From NCBI GenBank assembly GCA_034359265.1, contig CP136893.1, forward strand, positions 17,613,001-17,677,000: a stretch of 64,000 nucleotides of DNA, read 5' to 3'. Each line of letters opens with the position of its first letter. Position 1 is the stretch's first letter. The position numbers were made by a program, and so were the translations under genes. The stretch is from Canna indica. Lineage: Eukaryota; Streptophyta; Magnoliopsida; Zingiberales; Cannaceae. A model generated the notes under the pieces. It did no database searches. It had not been told where the DNA came from and worked only from the letters and a program-made list of their open reading frames with translations. Shown in pieces: positions 1-11,354 of this stretch.

Positions 1-2360
1 AAAAACTGATGCATAGCCAAACCATTCTCTCACAAACTATGAAGTAATTGTCAGTTATGTTGGAGTGTGGCTTTCTAACTTATATATGTCCCTGTTATGC
101 TAAATAGTGAGGAATGTCCCCGCAAATCCCCAACAGTTGGAACTTTATTGCTTGTTGTTGTTTGTGCCCCGATAGTGATGCGACCATTTCATCAAATTGG
201 TAAACCCAATTTACAGGTAAATCCCAACTATAGATCCATTTGAAATTAAAGTTTTACAGTTTCATCTCAACCTGCTATTTCCATGATAGTAAAATAGTAC
301 ACTGGAACACTCTCATAATTCATAATAGCTCTAGAAAGGTATGTACCAATTGGCATCAAACTTAAACAGAGCTTCACAAGTGCCACCTAGGTAGCAGACG
401 AATATAATTATAGGGTTATTATTATTAGAAAGATCGTGAATCAATTCTTAAATAGAAAGAAAAGAAACATTCTTAGTCCAAATACATTCTGTGAATTTTC
501 TTCCTTTTATTATCTAAACAACAACATCCAAATCCAATAACTCAATTTTAACATTAAACAATATACACTAGCCTGCCATCACCAATAGCTAATGTCATAT
601 TAATCAGATAGTAACAACCTAAAATGGGAAACAAACAAGAAATATCCAGTTAATATAAGATTTTCATTAACCACTGATGATTAAACGATAATATTAAAAG
701 AAGAAACAGCTAAAATATGTCAGGCTGTTGTGAACTAAATGAACATTGACAATATTAGACAACAAGCTGTAATGTCTTGTCTACATGGATGTCCTCCCAC
801 AATATATTAAATTCATTCCTGTGATATAAAATTAATGGTCTTCCCAACATAGCATAATTGATTATGATCCTTTGAGAGTAGAACAGATACCTTCAACAGT
901 GGGACAGATATCTTCTTTCATAAAATCAAGAAATAGAAATGAATACTGCTAAGAGAAATTTGATTTATTCTTCCACAACTTCTATAGTCATATTGCAAGA
1001 CACGAGGAGGATGTTTTTCATCTGCAAAAAATCAATTATGAATTATGTGAAGCAAGATATCAATATTTTAAGTGCAGATATTGTTGATCCAACCAGGATG
1101 AAATAATATAGAAGGAAATTAAAAATGGAAAAAATATCACATACTTGGCATAAAAGGGTAGCTTGGTACGATGTATCCATATAGGAAGTTTGCAGAGTCA
1201 AAAAGCTTGTCAAGAGGATGGGTACAGAAAATCATTTTACTAAACCATATATATTATGGATACAATAATGCTGAATATGTATATCATTTAGGCACTTAAA
1301 AGTGCAAAACCAAGAACGTAGTAATTTTAGCCATACAAAAGTGTTTAGCTACTAAAAAGACACTATATGAATTGTCAAAAATTAATCCATGCTGTACTTA
1401 ACAAAAAAGCACACAATTTAGACATTTGAAGACTTGATTAAAAATTTAAGAAAATAATAATTTTAGTCATTACAAAAATATTTAAACAAGAAAACAATAC
1501 TAAAATACTGATATTAATTACTAAAAGTAAATTCATGGTATACATAATAATAATAGTAATAAATCATTTTGAACCCTTTAAAAACTTTTGAGAAAGTGCA
1601 TATGAAGGTAATCATATCTAGAAATTGAGGAAAATTTAATTTTGTGAGCATTCTAAAAGTATTTGAGAAAGTATGTTATAGATTTGAAAATTTTGGATTC
1701 CTCATTATAGAAATGAGAATTTCATCCATTCTAATAATGGATTTGGGAAATTGCTCCATATCTTGAGCACTGAAAATTACTGTGCAGGAAATATGCATTG
1801 TTATGTGATACAATAAATAGGATTCCACAAAGAAATGATGAAAATCTGGCACAGAAATTTACTGCATTTGAGAAACTTCTCAATCAATAATCTGGTTTGG
1901 CTACCAGCAAATTGAAAACTCAACCCAAAATGTTTTGGAAAGCCCATCACCGCACAATTTGAAAAACTAATGAGAAAGATATTGCCATGAATTGGAAAAT
2001 AGTGAAGCTAGAAAATATGAATATTGCTTAAGTATAGTTGCATTGAACTGGAAGATAACAATGGCAACAATGTTTAAGTTAAGTTTGAAAAGATTGTTTC
2101 ATTCTAATATTCATGAGTTCGCAAATAGTTTCCTGATACAAATTAGAAAAGACAAATATGGTGCATTTACGGCAAAATTTCCCAACATGTGCAATTCTAC
2201 TGGAGAATATCAAATGTGTAACCCACTTAAAACTGAAATCTTCTGATGCTCTTGAAAAAATTGGTGTCCTCTTTCCATATAACAAGTTGAAAGACCAACT
2301 ATGGGATGTTGCTCTAGAGAGCTAAGCTAGTTATACACAAGTACAACAATGTCTGCAGTA
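1..2360. other. Spacer downstream of ILP1, no gene seen
   Basis: AT-rich DNA with only short, low-complexity open frames on both strands. No frame over about 85 codons and no recognisable domain or exon is visible. The part nearest 2360 probably holds the 3' untranslated region of the minus-strand ILP1 gene. I see no structured repeat here. Confidence 0.5.
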
Positions 2361-5201
2361 TCAGAGTGCTTCTTTAAGCTGAAAGGTTCTCAATATTGCT
2401 CTAGCTTTGTCATACTCATTCAATAACACTAACATATTCTTCAAACGACGAGCAAGCCCACGAGTCTCCTCCTCGCTCACACCAGATGCGTGCCTTTTCT
2501 CCAGCCTGCCCCCTAATTCTGCAATGCAGTCCACCAAGGCCTGCAACTTCTGACTGGAGCTTGATGTGGCCTCTGGACCAGACCAAACCCCTGCCAATGA
2601 TGCAACAATTCTCTCTGTCCTCATGATGGCATCATAGATATTAGGCATGATGCTTTTCACATGAGGCAGTAGTTTTCCTCTCAATAGCTCTTCAAGGGCA
2701 AGCTTTTCTAAAACTGGCATTGAAAGGATATTTTTCCAGAGGCAGATGTTTCTAAGTAAACGAACAGACATACCAAACCTATATGCCATAATTTGTGCAG
2801 CACCTGGTACTGCCTTTGTTACAACACTACTCCAAACTGGCACATTAATATTACTTATGGCCTCATTCAAGCGAGTATGAACTACAGTGAGCAATTCACG
2901 CAAAGCCTTACTTGAGGCTGGAACATAGCTTATGACCATATTTGTAGCAAAGACAGCATTTTTTGTCTTTTGGGTACTCAGTATGTCCCAACAGTGTTCA
3001 ATTTCGTGGTGCAATATTGGAAGGGCTACCTTCTCAACTATTTCTGGAATAAGGTTTGCATCAGCATCATCAGGTTCAAAATCTTGACCTTTGCCTGGCG
3101 ATCCATAATCAAAAAGATGCCTGTGCCACTCCATGTCAAAAAAATCTGTTGTAACATAAAGAGGATCCCACTTCAGGAGCTCCAGTCTAACATATGGAGA
3201 GAACAGAGAGGGGACACTAAGGGAAACATAAGCATCTCGATAACTTGAGAGATACTGGTCCTTCCATCTTTCAAATCTATCCTTCACAATTTTAAGGTTG
3301 GAATACTCCTCAGATGCATCACTAAAAATTTCTTCTGCAGTTTGGAGCAACTCATCCCTACTAGAAATATATGCGCTACTCTCACTATCACTCTCATCAG
3401 TACTTAATTCTCCTTCAATCTGCTGAGATGCATTATCCTTTTGACTTAATGACATTCTTTTGGACTCAGCTCGAGCTTTCCTCAGTTTCCTTGACTCTGC
3501 CCTTCGTGCAGTATCCATTCGCTTCTTTAGGTTGATATCCCTTCCAAACTCATCCAGTTCCACAGGTAAATCTACATTTTCTTTAGCAGCAGAAATGGCA
3601 GCCTGAGCTGCAGCAGTAGCAGCGGCAATATAAGCTGACCCAGAGCCTTTGTTTAAAACTGCAGTAGCTGCATTGACAGCAGATTCCACTTCATTGGCAT
3701 CATCAGCAATATCAGTAGTTCTTCTTTCTACAACTGCTAAAGCCCGCCTCTCATGGAGCTTCTGCATCTGCTCTTCCAGTTCCTCAATAAAATAAGCTTT
3801 GTCATTCAAAAAATCACACATCACTGAAATAAAGTCGCGGAGTTGTTGCATAAATATGTACTTATCATCAGCAGCTTTCAGAGACTTCTCAAGAATGGTA
3901 ATTTCAGATAGCGATTCAGTGATATCTGTATCAGTCTTGACCAATGAAGTCATAGTTATTTTGTGAGACTCCTTAAGTTTGCTGATGCTGTCCTGCAGAG
4001 CACGTGTTGCAACCTCAGCCTGTTGAGATATGGACATAACCTCTGCACTTCGTGAAACACCATAAGGAGCTGACATGCTGCTGGCTGAGGACTGATGAGT
4101 GACTCCAGGGTAGATGGCAGACTGTGGCTGAACAACAGGAATAGATGGGATGCTGTAATTGACTCTTTGAGTGGATGCCTCATCAATTCTCCTTCCAAGT
4201 CCCTTCCTGAACTGCTCTTCCTCCCATTTCCTCTCCTCCTCATCTTCGTCATCATCAACAATGTCATCCACCTTTCTGAATCCACCATCCAGAGCCCCTT
4301 GATCTGTGTCTGTGATCCTCCGTTCCATGCCATCAAAAACCCCCTTCTTAGACATTTCATCTACTTTACCCCCAAATAAAGCAATTCTCTCTTGGAAATC
4401 ATTGTCTTCTTCATCACTTGATCCATCAGCTGAAGGGTGGCTCCTTGGCATATTACCATCAAGTGATATGTAATCAGGTGCAGCATGCCGTGGTTGCTGA
4501 AGCTGCTGTCTCTTTGCGCGGATAGCTTTTATAGTTTCCGGATCAGGTATTGCTGGCAGCTTCATCCCTTTAAGTGAACCTTTGCTATCATCTTGTTCCT
4601 CATCCTCCTCATCTTCATCCTCCTCTTCCCGTTGATTTGACACAAAACCTTTCTCCCTTTCTCTTCCTGGTGAGGCCGCAGCTGATGTGGGTTTTAGGAG
4701 GCCCTTAAGGACGATAACAGGTTCAGCTGGAGGATCAGATTTATTTGGTTTGGGCTCAGAAACAGTAGGAGTCCTCTGGGGACGTGGCAAGCTGCCCAGA
4801 GGTCGGGCGTTCTTCTGGAGCTCAAGGAGCCGCTCCTTGGTGTACTCACCTACCTGAGGCTGGACATTGGAAGGGATAGAAGATGCCAATGAGGCCTTTA
4901 AGCGGTCTTTGGCAGAGGTGTGCTTATGCAAGGAGGCCCCGCCACCGCTAGCGGAGGAGGAGACGGGCCGGGAGGGCCGGCGTATGGTGGCGGGGCGGTC
5001 TTCATTCTCCTCCTCATCATCAGCGAAGCTAAGCCGCTTGGGGGCTTCCGGTTTGATGGTCTTGGGCTTATTTAGGGTTAGGGTTTGGATCTTAGAAGCA
5101 GCGGCGACGGCGGGACCCGTAGCGGATTTCTCCTCCCCCTTAGCATCATCGTCGGCCTCGGAGCGCCGGCGAAAGTTCTTGGTTCTGCTGCTTCCACTCA
5201 T
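2361..5201 (-). CDS. ILP1: ILP1/GCFC-type nuclear protein (PAXBP1/GCFC2 family)
   Basis: Uninterrupted 946-codon frame. In Arabidopsis, ILP1 is a nuclear protein reported as a transcriptional repressor linked to endoreduplication and to spliceosome disassembly; the animal relatives are GCFC2 and PAXBP1. The N-terminus (MSGSSRTKNFRRR) matches the family start. Then come a long Ser/Pro/Glu-rich disordered region with acidic runs, a coiled coil at about residues 410-520 and an Arg/Lys-rich stretch near 610-630. The GCFC domain fills the last 300 residues, which end in a family-typical tail (LKEAL). The length is close to the roughly 900 residues usual for plant ILP1. An upstream in-frame ATG at 5279 would add 26 residues, but it probably lies in a 5'UTR intron (good donor at 5380, acceptor near 5226), so the start at 5201 is preferred. 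No frameshift or stop is present, and no intron interrupts the coding part. Confidence 0.9.
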   Translation of the reverse strand: MSGSSRTKNFRRRSEADDDAKGEEKSATGPAVAAASKIQTLTLNKPKTIKPEAPKRLSFADDEEENEDRPATIRRPSRPVSSSASGGGASLHKHTSAKDRLKASLASSIPSNVQPQVGEYTKERLLELQKNARPLGSLPRPQRTPTVSEPKPNKSDPPAEPVIVLKGLLKPTSAAASPGREREKGFVSNQREEEDEDEEDEEQDDSKGSLKGMKLPAIPDPETIKAIRAKRQQLQQPRHAAPDYISLDGNMPRSHPSADGSSDEEDNDFQERIALFGGKVDEMSKKGVFDGMERRITDTDQGALDGGFRKVDDIVDDDEDEEERKWEEEQFRKGLGRRIDEASTQRVNYSIPSIPVVQPQSAIYPGVTHQSSASSMSAPYGVSRSAEVMSISQQAEVATRALQDSISKLKESHKITMTSLVKTDTDITESLSEITILEKSLKAADDKYIFMQQLRDFISVMCDFLNDKAYFIEELEEQMQKLHERRALAVVERRTTDIADDANEVESAVNAATAVLNKGSGSAYIAAATAAAQAAISAAKENVDLPVELDEFGRDINLKKRMDTARRAESRKLRKARAESKRMSLSQKDNASQQIEGELSTDESDSESSAYISSRDELLQTAEEIFSDASEEYSNLKIVKDRFERWKDQYLSSYRDAYVSLSVPSLFSPYVRLELLKWDPLYVTTDFFDMEWHRHLFDYGSPGKGQDFEPDDADANLIPEIVEKVALPILHHEIEHCWDILSTQKTKNAVFATNMVISYVPASSKALRELLTVVHTRLNEAISNINVPVWSSVVTKAVPGAAQIMAYRFGMSVRLLRNICLWKNILSMPVLEKLALEELLRGKLLPHVKSIMPNIYDAIMRTERIVASLAGVWSGPEATSSSSQKLQALVDCIAELGGRLEKRHASGVSEEETRGLARRLKNMLVLLNEYDKARAILRTFQLKEAL

Positions 5202-5708
5202 TGATCCAAAAACCTCTAATTTATGCTGCCAAACCACGGAAACTTGACGTGAGTTTGCCCGCTCGTCTTCGACGCCCAAAAAGGAGGAGGAAATAGAGAA
5301 AGAGAAGCTACCGAAGCAAAATCTTCCAGTGGCATGTAACCCACAGAAATCGAAGGAAGGAAGGAAACTAGAAGACTCACCTGTTTACTTGAGATCTCTT
5401 CTTCTTCTCCTCCTTGTCAATGGCTTCAAGGGTTTCAGGAGGAGGCGTCGTGTTGCTATCGACGAAGGTCGGCAGACTCGGCACGAGATGGAATGCGAGA
5501 GCGCACATGGGAAGATGGTTCATATCCAACGGGCACCAGAATGCGAGCAGAATCGCAGGTGAATCCGGACCTTCCGATTTATGGGTTGAAGGTTCAGCAA
5601 TGGGTCCGGTTGAGACTCGAGTTGGATTCGTACTCGATCTAATAGATAACAACGATAACACTATATAATTCGTCCATTTTGCTTTCTTTTTGCTATATAT
5701 TTTATCTT
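5202..5708 (-). promoter_or_regulatory. 5' region of ILP1 with probable leader intron
   Basis: On the minus strand a strong donor (AACAG|GTGAGTC) lies at 5380 and an acceptor (TTTGGCAG|C) at 5226. This suggests a 5'UTR intron of about 155 bp just before the ILP1 start codon. The open frames in this stretch have no recognisable protein similarity. The promoter is presumably at 5400-5700, immediately next to the MITE. I cannot place a TATA box with confidence. Confidence 0.4.
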
Positions 5709-6228
5709 GGATAAATTATACCAACCTCAGTTGAGATTCGATGAAATTGCACTAATCTTTTATCTATTTATAATTTTATCTTATGATTCATTGAATTTCG
5801 TAAAAAATTACACAAATCTCTACTAACGAAAATTATTAGTAGAGTATTTGTGATGTGCACTGCACATGCTTACTAATTGTATTTTTTAAATATTTATAAT
5901 TTTTACTTATTTTAAATGATAAAAATATCCTAAAATCATTTAACTCATATTCTCTCATATTTTTACTTCATGATTTTAATTTTCACACTCAACTAGCATT
6001 AATTTCGTGAAGAATATTAAAAAATAAATAAATTTTTATTTTTAAAATATTTATTCAATTATTTTTATGCATGTTTTTTTAATAATTTTTTAGCAATGAG
6101 CATAAAAGAAAAATCACAAATTATATTTAACACCGTTAGTTACAGGAGATGTGAGTATCACCTGGACAAATAGATGATATGTCAGTATAATTTCATTGAA
6201 CCTCAAAGAAGGTCAATGTAATTTACCC
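5709..6228. mobile_element. MULE-type MITE with 9-bp TSD
   Basis: A 520-bp AT-rich element with imperfect terminal inverted repeats of about 50 bp. The left end begins GGATAAATTA and the reverse complement of the right end begins GGGTAAATTA; both continue through a related TGAGATTCGATGAAATT-like block. It is flanked by a perfect 9-bp direct repeat TTTTATCTT at 5700-5708 and 6229-6237. The 9-bp TSD points to Mutator-like transposase. There is no coding capacity. It sits about 0.5 kb upstream of the ILP1 start codon. Confidence 0.8.
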
Positions 6229-6237
6229 TTTTATCTT

Positions 6238-6532
6238 TAGACCGACAAATTGTACCTGTTTGGCCTATAAAATTTCATATTTATTTCGTATAATTTTATC
6301 CTAAAGGACCTAAACTTATATTACTTCTCATACTTTAAAAATTGTTTTAATAATCTTTCATAATTTTAAACCTAAGGGTGAAGGTCAAAATTGATACATC
6401 AACTTTATATCATTTTATTAATTCATATTCCAACATCGAAAATAAATAACTAAGTACCTAATATTATTGTCACTTAAAACATTAATATTTTCATCAAATT
6501 ATTGTAAATGAATAGATGAAAAATGCGATCTT
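6238..6532. other. AT-rich spacer
   Basis: AT-rich sequence between the MITE and the tandem repeat at 6533. No gene or structured repeat seen. Confidence 0.4.
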
Positions 6533-6754
6533 GTATATTGTCTAGAGGTCTAAAATTTAAATCATAGTATGATCACTTATTGTGACTTTCTATCTTTGTT
6601 TAATTAAAAAAATAAAAAATGCCTATGTCAGTACTAGTGAACCTTAGTATGTTGTCTAGAGGTCTAGAGTTCAAACCCTAGTATGGTCACATATTGTGAT
6701 TTTCTATCTTTGTTAAAAAAAATAAAAAATGCATATGTCAATACTAGTGAACCT
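6533..6754 (+). repeat. Two tandem copies of a ~112-bp unit with tRNA B-box-like core
   Basis: Copies at about 6533-6645 and 6646-6754 share TTGTCTAGAGGTCTA, a TATGRTCAC block, an A-rich run (AAAATAAAAAATGC) and the ending ACTAGTGAACCT. The second copy carries AGTTCAAACCC, which fits the RNA polymerase III B-box consensus. No A box is seen at the expected distance. It may be a tandemly duplicated SINE remnant, but that is uncertain. Confidence 0.55.
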
Positions 6755-8254
6755 CCACATTAGATTTTTTGGCGAGAAATATTCCACCAACAACATTAAG
6801 AAATATTTATGTGTCTTTTTCTTTTTTCTTCATCTCTCTTCTCGTCTCATCGGCTAATTGTAGAATTAATTGTCAGCTACAAACAACGGCTCCATGCTTG
6901 ACAATGAAGTTCCAATAATAAATGTTGTTGGTCTCGGTAGAATTGTCATTCCAAGAACTTAATCCCACAAAAGTTATCGCTGGCCACAATAAGTTAGAGA
7001 AATTAATGGAATGGGCAATTGAGGAGTTCATCATCCTTGAATCGTTGTTCTTCGTCGGCTTCAATTTTGTTCTCTTCGTAGTTGTTCTTCACTTTTAAGA
7101 AACAAAATCAACATAAAAAAGTTTGCTCCTTTTGGACAAAAGCTCTTTGTCCACTACAGGTGGCAATGGGTCGGGCTTGAACCGGTCTAAGCTCATTGTC
7201 AATCGGCTCGTGTCAGGCACGATTCGAGTGAAATTCAAATCACAACCCAGGCCTAACCTGACCTGGCACGTGCCATGCCGAGCACGCCTTGCATGCCCCA
7301 AGGGACTCACGAGCATGTCATCGGCTCGAAAAATTTGGGCCCAGTCGGGCCTGGTCTAGTTGCCAATGGGGCGGAACCTGCATTTTTTAAAAATTATTAT
7401 TTAAATTATTCTTTTTAAAAAATCAAAAATATTGAATGTAGTCGATAGAACTAGTGATTCGTATTTTTTCTTAGTGTCATTGATTAACTTTGTATTTGTA
7501 GTGACTTTAATTTTTCAAACAAATTGAAGCCCTAAAAGTTAATCCAATGTATATTGCAGCTAAACAATTGTGTCATTATTTTATTTTTACTTAAACCTAA
7601 AATATCTATATCTATATATCTATATATATATATATATATAATATTAAAAATATTATATTTGCTGATGGCACATGTATTGCACGTGCCAGTTCCATCAAGT
7701 TAACTTACAGCATTTGCAAGGCCAATATGAACCGGTTTAAAATACAATGTGATGTTTATTGTGGATTTTCACTTAGATAAAAGTATTAAGACAATGTGAA
7801 ATTAGAACAAAATTATAAAAAATGGTCTCAAATTTTCTCTATTTAATTTGTGATTTGTAATTAGTAAAAAGGCTATTATTTCATATTTAATTTGCATTTA
7901 AAAGTAAGTGTGTTGAATTGAAATTAAAATAATTAATTTGCATTGCAATGATAAGCAAAATATGATAATGTTATTTTGCGTCAGCAAAAGATATTGAACA
8001 AATTAAAATTAGCAGCGATGGCCCGACTCCCGAGTAAATTTTAGGGTAAATTTAATTTTATCATTTTGTTTAATCTCTTTTACATTTTGCTCCTGTAATA
8101 ATTTTGTATTACTAAATCCTTTTGTAATTTCTTTTGTTAGTTTATTATATTCACATAATTTTTAATCCTTAGGTGGTCCTATAAAGATGACATTGTTTTA
8201 ATTTTTTTAAATAATAATCATTGGCTTAAAATTCAAGTGCAAACGTGCAATAGT
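6755..8254. other. AT-rich spacer with low-complexity patches
   Basis: No gene recognised. Two patches stand out. At about 7147-7365 a GC-rich stretch (GGCAATGGGTCGGGCTTGAACC and related words) resembles the low-complexity elements bounded elsewhere in this window, but I could not find its ends. At 7602-7642 there is a TA/TCTATA microsatellite. Confidence 0.45.
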
Positions 8255-8652
8255 ACTATATAAGATTGGATAGGATATTAAACGAGAGAGTATTGAATAA
8301 GATTTTTTTAAAAAAAAAATTATATCTATCAAATATAATATCAAATTTATATTCTTCTAATCAATATACTAAACAAACAAAGAATATAAATATATTTCTT
8401 ATTGTATCCCTCTCAATCCCATGAAACAAATAATGCTCTAATGATTCATTTGCTTTCCGGGATAAAATTAGATAGGATAAAATATTAAATGAAAGTACTA
8501 GATAATATTTTTTAATTCAACATACATCGAGTATAATATCAAATTTATATTAGTCTAATCTTATTTTCTTCTAATTCATGCACTAAACAAATAAATGATA
8601 TAAATCTATCTCTTATTTTATCCATCATTATCCTATGAAACAAACAATCAAT
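8255..8652. repeat. Degenerate tandem duplication, ~195-bp unit
   Basis: Two diverged copies (about 8255-8440 and 8457-8652) share the order: TAGATAGGATA-type block, TATAATATCAAATTTATATT, ACTAAACAAA, TATAAATCTATCTCTTATT, ATCCTATGAAACAAACAAT. Both are AT-rich and non-coding. Confidence 0.6.
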
Positions 8653-9851
8653 GCTTATAGACGAGACGATAATTAGACAAAATAGAAGCAAATTTAAATG
8701 AGAAGATCAATAATGGTCACAATCAACTAAAGAAATATTTATAAGGTCCCCGGATTTATTTAAAAATGGAGAAAACCAATTCTCCAATACAACCGTTTTT
8801 TCTACATCACTAATCTGTAGGTGATATAGGAATTCACAACAAGTGAGGATAAAAAAAAAGTAGCTCAAAAACATGATGAACGCTTCTTATTGTTTTGGTA
8901 GACATTTGCATGCAGCTTTTCAAAGAAGCATGCATACCTTTTTAACTAATGTGCTCGGAAAAAAATGACGGATACAGAAAAACCCCAGTCACCACTGGAA
9001 ATAGCAGCTACTAGCTGTTCAGTGGCATTTATGCAGGTCTTCAGATTGCCTACTCACCGGCGATAAAGATTGGGAATGCCCTGAGACAAGAAGAATAATA
9101 TAATTAGGCGTTACAAACACACATCATTTGAGCTGCATGATGATCACAATAATGAAATAGTTTCATTTCAGTCACAATCAGAAATATAACTCCCTTGTCA
9201 TATCTACGTGCCAAACTGTAAAGTTCATGGATAGAGATAATGAGTATTCTGTGCAATATACAGGAACTTTGCACACACCAACTATGCAACACTATCTCAC
9301 CCAAGAAAAAATGGTTGAACTGAAAGATAATTAAACCATTTAACCATGACAAGCACAATTAACCAATCTATCATCACGATTCACAAGCTCCTAGACAAAA
9401 CCGTTCTGATTTTATTTGGTAATGTTTGGTTGGAGGGTTTTTTTATTCCGGAAGAAGTTTGAAAAATTCATCTTAGAGATCCTTGTTCAATGAGATTGCA
9501 TGTTTATTAATTTCAGCCCTGTTTGTTCCATTTTCCCACAAACATGGTATACAAAACTCACCAAATTTTCGGAGTTTTCGAAGAATACCACCACTTGGGA
9601 CTGTTAGCAACTTAGCATAAACAAGCAAGATTGTTTTACCCTTCATCCAACATCTTGATGATACTAAACATGATATTCAAAATAACCTAGGCTTTTTTAA
9701 ATTCTCACTAATAAATTTCCCGTGTTTATTATTCCTATTAATAACTTTAATGGATTTTCAAGTTGTATACCCTTAATATTATTACTATAATTATCAAACA
9801 TAGATTAAAGACACAAAAGCTTGGTGGAATGAAGTTAAAAATTGGACTAAT
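8653..9851. other. Spacer, no gene seen
   Basis: AT-rich DNA without recognisable exons. The longest open frame (84 codons, 9104-9358, minus) shows no domain. I see no repeat structure. Confidence 0.4.
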
Positions 9852-9950
9852 AAACGGCAGCCCTAGTGCACGAAGGGGAGGATCAATGTAAGCAGTCTAA
9901 TTACCCCTCCAAAGCAAAGAGGTTGATTTCAAGAAACTTGGCCTTTTAGG
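9852..9950 (-). mobile_element. Au-type SINE, 3' part (left of the virus)
   Basis: Read on the minus strand this matches the body and 3' end of the plant Au SINE: a sequence related to CTTGAAATCAACCTCTTTGC, then a block ending GTGCACTAGGGCTGCC followed by a T-rich tail. It stops at 9950, exactly where the first copy of the viral direct repeat begins. The missing 5' part reappears after the virus at 15573. Identification is by memory of the Au consensus. Confidence 0.65.
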
Positions 9951-10429
9951 GAAACACCGAGAAAGTCTGTGCTTATGCTAGCGGCAAATTTCCTGTCATT
10001 AAATCAACCATAGACGCGGAAATATTTGCTTGCATGGAAACCCTAAGAGCACTCAAAATCCATTATCTTGACCAAGAAAAGATAACTCTCAGAACCGACT
10101 GCCAGGCAATTATAAGTTTCTACAATAAGTCGGCTCAAAATAAACCGTCAAGAGTCAGGTGCATTAACTTTGTAGACTTTGTAACCGGTACAGGTGTTAA
10201 AATAAATTTTGAACACATTGATGGAAAGATTAACATGCTGGCGGACGCATTATCAAGATTGACCGCCAATCTGGTGCAAATTGCCAATCCTGAGAAAATT
10301 GAAGATCACTTAAAGGACCTCGAAGGAGCATTAACCGAGGCAAAGCATGCACCTCCAGAAGTAATCCAACAGCTAGAGAAAGCCATCAGAAGGATCGATG
10401 GCTTACTAGTTCTCAAGACCACCGCCTAG
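9951..10429 (+). pseudogene. Viral RNase H C-terminal fragment (left copy)
   Basis: An open frame enters from the SINE junction without its own start and ends at the TAG at 10427-10429. It corresponds to the C-terminal half of the caulimovirid RNase H, including the conserved AEI and TDCQAI regions and the ADALSR motif, plus a charged C-terminal tail. It is a fragment only because the integration junction cuts the viral genome here; the full-length counterpart is at 14759-15319. Confidence 0.8.
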
Positions 10430-10682
10430 ACAGGCCCAAGGGAGTGGTAACCCTCTAAAATACCACGCTTATCTTTAATTAACTTTGTTCATTTTGCAGT
10501 ATGATTTTCCAGCAATTAAAGGATTTAGTACTAAGTAAAACCGGACCTTGCGGGGCAATGCCTCAGACTCGGAAGGACGTAAATACCGCCCAATATTGGG
10601 GAGTACTAAGCGGAGCAACAGGCTTTGAAGATCTAGAACGACTTACTGGCGAACTCCTATTCAGTTACCCAAGATCTATGGA
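9951..10682 (+). repeat. Direct repeat, left copy (viral terminal redundancy)
   Basis: 732 bp matching 14841-15572 at a constant offset of 4890 bp, with no indels and about a dozen substitutions (roughly 2%). It covers the RNase H C-terminus, the short spacer and the first 60 codons of the 139-codon ORF. It is not an LTR: it lacks TG...CA ends and a primer site beside it. Confidence 0.9.
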
Positions 10683-10920
10683 CAAGGAGCATCAAATGAT
10701 GAAAGAAGTCTACAACATACATAGTGCCCAAACAAAGAAGACAATGGAAGAGCTCGAAAAGCTCTTAGCCATAACCTACCTACAGAAGGCTCGACTAGAA
10801 CAATGGTCAAGCGGAGACAACTGGACTAGAGACGCCCTCGGACCAGTTAACTATCACATCCAAGCCCTAGTCAAAAGTCACAAAGCACTGAGCAACTGTA
10901 GACAAAGCAACATATACTGA
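10501..10920 (+). CDS. 139-codon viral ORF of unknown function
   Basis: An intact ORF lying 71 bp after the RNase H stop and before the viral non-coding region. I do not recognise it. The protein is hydrophilic and mostly helical in appearance, with a Lys/Glu-rich middle part and no transmembrane segment, signal peptide or Cys motif. Its position after the polymerase frame is that of ORF4 in rice tungro bacilliform virus, but I see no sequence resemblance. A second, truncated copy starts at 15391. It could be an accessory protein or a displaced ORF1. The start context follows a TTTTGCAG, which also resembles a splice acceptor. Confidence 0.6.
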   Translation: MIFQQLKDLVLSKTGPCGAMPQTRKDVNTAQYWGVLSGATGFEDLERLTGELLFSYPRSMDKEHQMMKEVYNIHSAQTKKTMEELEKLLAITYLQKARLEQWSSGDNWTRDALGPVNYHIQALVKSHKALSNCRQSNIY

Positions 10921-11173
10921 GTCAGCAAGATAAACATAACGTCCCATCTGGAGCACACTGAGCAATAATTTAAGAGCATCTTACTTTAAGGCAATAATTG
11001 CCGTATTGTCTATATCATGCGCTGTGAATGCGCTGTAAAGTTTGCACGATAAGAGCATCTACTTTGCTCAAAGGACACATCCCAACTGTAGATAGCCTTG
11101 ACTTAGTGGACGATGGGGCCCCATGAGCACCCGCACTAATCAATGAGCTTCTTCGGGAAGTTTCCTCGTTGCC

Positions 11174-11182
11174 TATATAAAG
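11174..11182 (+). promoter_or_regulatory. Viral TATA box
   Basis: TATATAAAG lies about 160 bp upstream of the primer site, where the promoter of the pregenomic RNA is expected. Confidence 0.65.
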
Positions 11183-11342
11183 CACCTTAGTTGAAGTTGC
11201 AGAACACACTTGCCTAACAAGTAGTTCTACTCTTCCCCTCTTGTAATCTCTTCCACTCTGATAATATATTCCCGTTCCTCATTTCAACTCAGTGTTCGTA
11301 GCAACCCGTAGTTGTTCTGAGAAGCCCGTTTCCACCCCACAC

Positions 11343-11354
11343 TGGTATCAGAGC
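11343..11354 (+). promoter_or_regulatory. tRNA-Met primer binding site of the virus
   Basis: TGGTATCAGAGC is the standard 12-nt complement of the 3' end of plant initiator tRNA-Met, used by caulimovirids to prime minus-strand DNA. It marks the conventional nucleotide 1 of the circular genome. Confidence 0.9.

Noticed and set aside
4867..5247. Plus-strand ORF of 126 codons
   Set aside because: Opposite-strand shadow of the ILP1 N-terminal coding region; its composition mirrors the ILP1 codons.
5202..5279. 26 extra N-terminal residues for ILP1
   Set aside because: They have no family similarity and lie in a probable 5'UTR intron. The ATG at 5201 opens directly into the conserved N-terminus.
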